A DNA stretch of 20,084 nucleotides from contig CADEDU010000103.1 in NCBI GenBank assembly GCA_902826155.1, forward strand, positions 1 through 20,084, in the 5' to 3' direction. Both the position numbers and the translations under genes were made by a program. The stretch comes from an uncultured beta proteobacterium (GTDB lineage Bacteria > Pseudomonadota > Gammaproteobacteria > Burkholderiales > SG8-39). Every line of letters begins with the position of its first letter. Position 1 is the stretch's first letter. Under the pieces are notes generated by a model that was not told where the DNA came from, did not search any database, and was given only the letters and a program-made list of their open reading frames with translations. Of the stretch, positions 15,664 through 20,084 are shown piece by piece.

Positions 15664-16545
15664 TTAGTTGCGAACTGGCGAGAGCATTTTCGAAAATGCC
15701 CAACTCAGAACCACTTTGACTATTGGCCACACGGCATAGATGGGCCACAGGAATCCGGCATGGCGTCGGCAGAACGCGAGCCAGGGTCGGAAGGGCAAGT
15801 GTCGCGTCGAAAGAAGAGACTCGAGTCTGTCTCTCAATGGCATGTATGGGGCACGCCATGAGCCTATGGAGTCGTGATCGTTCGCGCACTCCCCGTAGAA
15901 TCCTGGACCGACCAAGAGTGCGAATCCGGCGTCGCGTGCGCGGAGTCCGTAGTCGAAGTCGCCCATCGAGTGGGTGAAGGCTCGGTCGATGCCGCCGCAC
16001 ACGTCGGCAATGGCCTTGGGAATCATCGCAACGTTCATGTTCAACGTCTCGCAACTTACGCAGCGATCGGTCGGGGTTACAAGATCGAAGCGGGTGCGAT
16101 GTACAGCGCTTCGGCGAACGCGCCCCCCGTATGTCGGGGTAAGGGATCCAGGGGCGCGCGTTGTCCCGACGATGATCGCTGGCTTGCCTATTTGGTTCGC
16201 AGATTCGGCTTCCTTCGCGAGTCGGAGAACGGCGTCAGGTTCTAGGGATACGTCATCATTCAGGTAAATCAAGTGATCGAAGAGGCCCAGCGCACAAGCG
16301 TGCTCATGAGCCACCCGCATTCCTGCGGACCAGAACAAATCTGCTCCTTCCCGGATTAGATGAAAGTCCGGATTTGACCCAAACCTCGACTGGAGGGTTG
16401 TTACCGTACCGTCGCTGCTGCCTGCGTCCACGACGACGACTTTTAGGCGACAGCCTTCAGGCCGGACACTAGCGAGCAGCGACTCCAGGCACGCGACTGT
16501 CTTCGCTCGGCGGTTGTGGCAGGTGAGGAGGGCGACGACAATCAT
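15664..16545 (-). CDS. GT2-family glycosyltransferase
   Basis: This 293-residue inverting glycosyltransferase has the GT-A fold. It begins MIVVALLTCHNRRAKTVACL, then VVVVDAGSSDGTVTTLQ, the nucleotide-binding half. The metal site is in LIYLNDDVSLEPDAVL (Asn96, Asp97, Asp98). GADLFWSAGMRVAHEHA and HSMGDFDYGLRARDAGF resemble rhamnosyltransferase-like GT2 enzymes of O-antigen loci. The C-terminus has a hydrophobic segment (FLWPIYAVWPIVKVVLSWAF) that may associate with the membrane. The start ATG lies 77 bases inside the end of the preceding gene, and there is no strong Shine-Dalgarno sequence, so it may depend on coupling to that gene. The sugar is unknown. Confidence 0.9.
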   Translation of the reverse strand: MIVVALLTCHNRRAKTVACLESLLASVRPEGCRLKVVVVDAGSSDGTVTTLQSRFGSNPDFHLIREGADLFWSAGMRVAHEHACALGLFDHLIYLNDDVSLEPDAVLRLAKEAESANQIGKPAIIVGTTRAPGSLTPTYGGRVRRSAVHRTRFDLVTPTDRCVSCETLNMNVAMIPKAIADVCGGIDRAFTHSMGDFDYGLRARDAGFALLVGPGFYGECANDHDSIGSWRAPYMPLRDRLESLLSTRHLPFRPWLAFCRRHAGFLWPIYAVWPIVKVVLSWAFSKMLSPVRN

Positions 16546-17869
16546 TGCGGGACCGCCTTAGTGATGCAGTGTTGTAGGGTATGGCGCGCAGTGCGGCGAA
16601 TGAACAACCGAGGATCGCACCGAAGAGCTCTGGAACTCGATAAGTAATAGCGTAGATCGAGCCCATTACGAGCAGCATTGAGTACAGGGTTGCGGAGTTA
16701 TCTGTGGCTGGGGAGCGAAATCGAACCAATCGAACCAGTTGCGCGAAGATCGTGACTAAGAACATTACCAACCCGATCAAACCGACACGAAACAAAATAT
16801 CAACGTAGTAGTTATGAGGGGAGGTCTGTGCGACATGTGTTGCTCCATCTACGGTAACTACTCGTCCAAAGCCGGAGCCGAACGCTCTACCAAAAAATTG
16901 ATCGAGGTAACTCCACTCGGCATACTGCCCAAGTAGATCGAGCCACCCGAGGTATCTATCAAGAAAGGTACCCGTTCCTGAGCTGGCAGATCCAAAATCA
17001 TCCAGTCTCTCGGCGATGCGTTCCAGCGTCCCGATTCCCGCCTGGAACATTAGAAGTGAGACGATTAAACCAACGGAGGCCATAACTGCACCGTACGCGA
17101 TTAGGCTTCCGCGTCCTTTTTTCTGGAAGAGAATTAGAAAGAGAAGACCTCCTATCGCGGCGAACCAGACGGTGCGGTGCCTGATCCCAACCACGACCAA
17201 GGCAAGAAGAAACAATATAGTTGCTTGCCATGCGGAGAGACCTCTTATAAGGGCGAAGTGAATCAACACGACAGCGCCAACCAAGACCACGAAGGCTGAA
17301 CTCGCCGGGATAGCACGTCCGTCTAGTCCTTCAAGGTCCGCATGCAAGCTCATTTGTGTTTCCGGAAGTGTCCAGCGCAAAAGTACGACGAGCGAGATCA
17401 GGACACCACCAACAATGAGAACTCGTGGAATGCTCTCGGACACATCGCGGCTGGTTGCGGTCACCGCAAAGTAGGCGCTTGCAGAAAGCAAACAGAAGTG
17501 TTCGCGAAATTCGACACCAGCAGACGTGCCAAACGAAGACAAGCCGACTAGGCAACTCAGCACCATGACCGCTGCGAAAACGATCCAAGTGGTCGGAATC
17601 GGAGCGATGGAGAGATTTGGCCCGATACGCGTCAGCGCGGCAAAAGCGAGTGCACCGTATGCAAGGTCGACGAAGTACACCGAGATGCCGGCGTGTATGA
17701 GCGGTGTCTGACCTAGAAGGATTGCGTTAAAGCACGCTGATGCGATCACCAACCATGCCCCGTGCACAGCGTTTTGGCGAATCTTGAAAATCACGAATGC
17801 CCCGACGGGGAGGCCAATAAGCACTACGGCCACGAAAGCGGTGGAACTGGCTGTGCTGAAGGATTCCAT
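16469..17869 (-). CDS. O-antigen ligase/polymerase family membrane protein (Wzy/WaaL-like)
   Basis: This 466-residue polytopic protein has about ten to twelve hydrophobic segments and a large polar loop between about 305 and 375, as in Wzy polymerases and WaaL ligases. The segment VVVGIRHRTVWFAAIGGLLFLI has the Arg-rich membrane-border motif of the O-antigen ligase domain. Sequence cannot tell polymerase from ligase; beside a flippase and a chain-length protein it is most likely the Wzy-type polymerase. The frame is open back to a TTG at 17938, but ATG 17869 (MESFSTASSTAFVAVVLIGL) gives a normal N-terminus leading into the first helix. The last 30 residues or so are Arg/Pro-rich and overlap the GT2 gene in another frame. 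It is probably the first gene of the - strand sugar operon. Confidence 0.88.
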   Translation of the reverse strand: MESFSTASSTAFVAVVLIGLPVGAFVIFKIRQNAVHGAWLVIASACFNAILLGQTPLIHAGISVYFVDLAYGALAFAALTRIGPNLSIAPIPTTWIVFAAVMVLSCLVGLSSFGTSAGVEFREHFCLLSASAYFAVTATSRDVSESIPRVLIVGGVLISLVVLLRWTLPETQMSLHADLEGLDGRAIPASSAFVVLVGAVVLIHFALIRGLSAWQATILFLLALVVVGIRHRTVWFAAIGGLLFLILFQKKGRGSLIAYGAVMASVGLIVSLLMFQAGIGTLERIAERLDDFGSASSGTGTFLDRYLGWLDLLGQYAEWSYLDQFFGRAFGSGFGRVVTVDGATHVAQTSPHNYYVDILFRVGLIGLVMFLVTIFAQLVRLVRFRSPATDNSATLYSMLLVMGSIYAITYRVPELFGAILGCSFAALRAIPYNTASLRRSRNDCRRPPHLPQPPSEDSRVPGVAAR

Positions 17870-18138
17870 TGCGAAACAGGGTGAGGTTGGGCGATTCCAG
17901 CTGGCCACGCTGGTTCGCAGCGGTCTGGACCCGAGCAAAAAGGGACGGGGCTCGCGAACAGCGAGCCTCTCGGCACTTGAAGCTGTTTTACGAAGCTGAA
18001 AATATCACGCGCTTACTAACCACAAGGGCGACCGATTTCACGGGGCTGACTATCCTGTACGCAATTCCCGGGCATACGGGAAGCGACTCGCCGCGGGGCC
18101 CCTCGGCCCATCAGGCGCACCCCCTCTCACGACCTGGT
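17870..18138. promoter_or_regulatory. divergent intergenic region with three hairpins
   Basis: This 269-base region lies between the divergent ligase-family and exosortase genes, so it should carry promoters for both. It contains a seven-base hairpin GGCTCGC/GCGAGCC (17949-17967), a six-base hairpin TTCCCG/CGGGAA (18065-18082), and the palindrome GGGGCCCC inside a CCG/CGG frame (18091-18106). A TTGAAG at 17978-17983 is followed 17 bases later by AATATC, which is only a weak promoter candidate toward the exosortase. Confidence 0.4.
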
Positions 18139-19719
18139 ATGGCTTCAACCGCTTCTACCCAAGTCTGCTGGCGTCTATCACCACATTCGGGCACCTGGCT
18201 GGGCGTCGCGCTGATCGCCGCGTGCCTGTTGTTCGCGAAGCACTGGCGCGGGCTGTGGAACAGCTACGCAAACGTTCCTGAGCATGGCCACGCATTCCTG
18301 ATCCCGCTGATCGTTGCTTTTCTGGTCTGGCAACGAAGGGATCAACTCGCCAAGCTCAATTTCACTGGGTCCTGGATGGGGCTCACCATCATCGGCGCCG
18401 GCATCGCTCTACGATACTTCGGCGTGCTGATCAGTGCGTGGTTCTTCGTCCAACTGGGGCTCGTACTGGTCCTGGTTGGGCTCGCGGTCACGTTCATGGG
18501 GGCGAGAGCGAGCAAGGCGCTCTTGGCACCGCTTGCGTTCTGCTTCTTCGCGGTTCCACTGCCGGATTTCGTGCTCCAGGAAACCTCAAACAACCTGCAA
18601 ATGATCTCGTCCTGGCTGGGTGTGCAGTTCATCCGGCTCTGCGAAATCAGCGTGCATCTAGAAGGCAACATCATTGATCTAGGCGCCATGAAGCTGCAGG
18701 TTGCCGAAGCGTGCAGCGGCCTGAAATACCTGCTGTCGCTCATGACGCTGGCGTTTATCGCGGCGTACTTTTTCAGCGGACCGATGTGGCAGAAGGCCAT
18801 CATCTTTGTGTCCGCGGCACCGATCACGGTGCTCATGAACAGCGTTCGAATCGGGATCGTCGGCGTCACCGTCGATCGATTTGGCCGGGCCGCGGCCGAG
18901 GGTGTATTGCATGACTTCGAGGGACTCGTGATCTTCGCTGGCGCGCTGTTGTTGTTGTTCGGCGAAATGGCGATTCTGGCTCGGCTCCGACGCAAAGGGA
19001 TCGCCCTGAGCGAAGCGTTCGCCTTTGGTGTACCGCCCAAGGAATCTCTCCAGCGCGACCAATTGCCGCGAAAAGTACCCGCGCCGTTCTATTTCGCGAT
19101 CGGCATGTTGCTGGTGGGGGCGCTACTTCCCGAGGTCCTCACCAAGAAAGCGGTTGTCGTTCCGCAGCGCGAAGCGTTTGCGACCTTTCCTGATGTCATG
19201 GGCGAGTGGGTGGGAAAGAAGACCCTGCTCGAGAAAGTTCATCTCGACATCCTCAAACCCGACGACTACCTGCAGGCTGACTACGCGCGGCCAGGTGATC
19301 TGCCAGTCAACGTTCACGTTCAATACTTTGAGTCGCAGTCGAAGTCGAAGGCTCCGCACTCCCCAAAGGTATGCATACCGAGCGCAGGCTGGGAAATAAG
19401 CGATTTGCGCGATCAGCCAATCAGCATCAGTGGCGCTGGGGGAGGCAACTACACCATGGCTCGTGCGACGATCGTCAAAGGCGAGCAATCACTGCTCGTC
19501 TACTTCTGGTTTCAGCAGCGAGGGCGGATCACCGCGCATGAGTACGAGACCAAAATCTGGCTGCTCCATGACTCGCTACGGACAGGCCGAACAGATGGCG
19601 CGATGGTGAGGCTGATTACGCCACTAGTAAAGAATCAGCCTGTTGAAACCGCGGATAAGCGGCTGATGGACTTCGCCACAGCGTTGATTCCAGTTCTTCC
19701 GACGCATATCCCGAACTGA
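18139..19719 (+). CDS. exosortase fused to an EpsI domain (XrtD-like)
   Basis: This 526-residue protein is an eight-or-more-helix exosortase with a C-terminal EpsI domain. Exosortases are membrane proteases/transpeptidases that cut a C-terminal sorting tag and hand the protein to the envelope. The catalytic triad is visible: Cys192 in VAEACSGLKYLLSLMT, Arg237 in MNSVRIGIVG, and His258 in GVLHDFEG. The combination LEGNIIDLGAMKLQVAEACSGL with PITVLMNSVRIG and a fused EpsI part looks like the XrtD (VPEID-CTERM) type more than XrtA, a judgement from memory. The EpsI part starts at about 325 and contains PKVCIPSAGWEI and TAHEYETKIWLLHDSLRTGRTDG. The ATG at 18139 is the only good start, although the frame is open further upstream. 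No sorting-tag protein is visible in the window. Confidence 0.92.
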   Translation: MASTASTQVCWRLSPHSGTWLGVALIAACLLFAKHWRGLWNSYANVPEHGHAFLIPLIVAFLVWQRRDQLAKLNFTGSWMGLTIIGAGIALRYFGVLISAWFFVQLGLVLVLVGLAVTFMGARASKALLAPLAFCFFAVPLPDFVLQETSNNLQMISSWLGVQFIRLCEISVHLEGNIIDLGAMKLQVAEACSGLKYLLSLMTLAFIAAYFFSGPMWQKAIIFVSAAPITVLMNSVRIGIVGVTVDRFGRAAAEGVLHDFEGLVIFAGALLLLFGEMAILARLRRKGIALSEAFAFGVPPKESLQRDQLPRKVPAPFYFAIGMLLVGALLPEVLTKKAVVVPQREAFATFPDVMGEWVGKKTLLEKVHLDILKPDDYLQADYARPGDLPVNVHVQYFESQSKSKAPHSPKVCIPSAGWEISDLRDQPISISGAGGGNYTMARATIVKGEQSLLVYFWFQQRGRITAHEYETKIWLLHDSLRTGRTDGAMVRLITPLVKNQPVETADKRLMDFATALIPVLPTHIPN

Positions 19720-19805
19720 GAAACGAGCGACTGCACTACAGTGGTTACTGCTAGTTTGACCGTTGCGAAATTGTCTTGCCTCGCTTGTCTGAGGCTGTGC
19801 TGACC
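19720..19805. other. short gap after the exosortase gene
   Basis: The gap is 86 bases. A five-base hairpin GCCTC/GAGGC (19778-19782 and 19791-19795, loop of eight) lies shortly before the next ATG. There is no T-run, so it is not a clear terminator, and the next gene may be co-transcribed with the exosortase. Confidence 0.3.
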
Positions 19806-20084
19806 ATGGCTGCGCCAATCGCTCTGTTTGTGTTCAAGCGTCCCGAGCACACCAAGCGTACATTGGCCACACTGGCGCGGAATCCAGAGTTCCTGTCCAG
19901 CGAACTCCACATCTTCTGTGATGGAGCGCGGTGCGACGATGAACGCGACGCAGTAGAAGCTACGCGTGAGGTCGCTCGCGCGTGGCCGCACTCCCATAAG
20001 ACGCTCTATGAGGCGACGCGCAATCGAGGGTTATCCAAATCGATTATCGATGGTGTGACTGCGTTGTGCAGCAAGCATGGATGC
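19806..20084 (+). CDS. GT2-type glycosyltransferase, N-terminal part
   Basis: The frame is open from ATG 19806 to the window edge (93 codons), so only the start of the gene is present. The protein begins MAAPIALFVFKRPEHTKRTL and continues with LHIFCDGARCDDERDAVEA and RNRGLSKSIIDGVTALC. This is the pattern of a GT-A-type sugar transferase found in polysaccharide loci, in which an APIxLFVxxRPxHT start, an 'F.DG' strand and an 'N.GLS.SI..GV' helix precede the metal-binding LEDD motif. That motif would lie just outside the window. It probably acts in the same polysaccharide pathway. Confidence 0.82.
   Translation, partial: MAAPIALFVFKRPEHTKRTLATLARNPEFLSSELHIFCDGARCDDERDAVEATREVARAWPHSHKTLYEATRNRGLSKSIIDGVTALCSKHGC

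Noticed and set aside
17869..18138. N-terminal extension of the exosortase frame
   Set aside because: The frame is open but encodes an unstructured Arg/Ser/Thr-rich stretch that overlaps the divergent promoter region; ATG 18139 gives a normal exosortase N-terminus.
1..20084. CRISPR arrays, tRNA or rRNA genes, insertion sequences
   Set aside because: Reading both strands I found no regularly spaced direct repeats, no tRNA-like cloverleaf and no transposase gene; the only dispersed repeat is the REP-like palindrome.

Overview
The window is a chromosomal stretch of a GC-rich proteobacterium, most likely a betaproteobacterium. That placement rests on the ubiquinone genes ubiA and ubiD, a dispersed CTTCGACAAGCTCAGGACGAAC-type palindrome, and an exopolysaccharide/exosortase gene set of the kind common in environmental Betaproteobacteria. 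The class is an inference from protein character; no rRNA or tRNA gene is present to confirm it.

Left flank (1-3222): housekeeping genes on the + strand. These are the end of ubiA (4-hydroxybenzoate polyprenyltransferase), a small two-helix membrane protein with a PH-like N-terminus, ubiD (prenyl-hydroxybenzoate decarboxylase, with an unusual insertion of about 40 residues), a REP-like palindrome, and a DUF4870-type membrane protein followed by a probable terminator.

Export module (3223-10027, + strand): a 190-base leader with an unusual array of TGCC/GGCA inverted pairs precedes a tightly packed series. Its members are a Wza-type export protein, an outer-membrane beta-barrel, a Wzz/GumC-type chain-length protein, a BY-kinase-like ATPase, an ExeA-type AAA ATPase and a WecG/TagA-type glycosyltransferase. 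The first five match the set that accompanies exosortase/PEP-CTERM exopolysaccharide loci. Spacing and overlaps suggest one operon.

Variable sugar module (10073-17869, - strand): visibly lower GC than either flank. Reading from right to left it encodes an O-antigen ligase/polymerase family protein, a GT2 glycosyltransferase, a MOP-family flippase broken by a one-base frameshift, two GT4 glycosyltransferases and, after a 328-base gap, a lipoprotein with a right-handed beta-helix. This looks like the strain-specific part that decides the sugar repeat unit.

Right end (17870-20084, + strand): a divergent intergenic region with several hairpins, an exosortase fused to an EpsI domain (XrtD-like by its signature sequences), and the start of another GT2-type glycosyltransferase cut by the window edge.

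Read together, the window encodes a Wzx/Wzy-type envelope polysaccharide pathway coupled to an exosortase. Glycosyltransferases build a lipid-linked repeat, the flippase turns it over, the ligase-family protein polymerises or transfers it, Wzz and the kinase set chain length, and Wza with the beta-barrel export it. The exosortase would process C-terminally tagged surface proteins. No tagged substrate protein and no initiating sugar-phosphate transferase lie inside the window.
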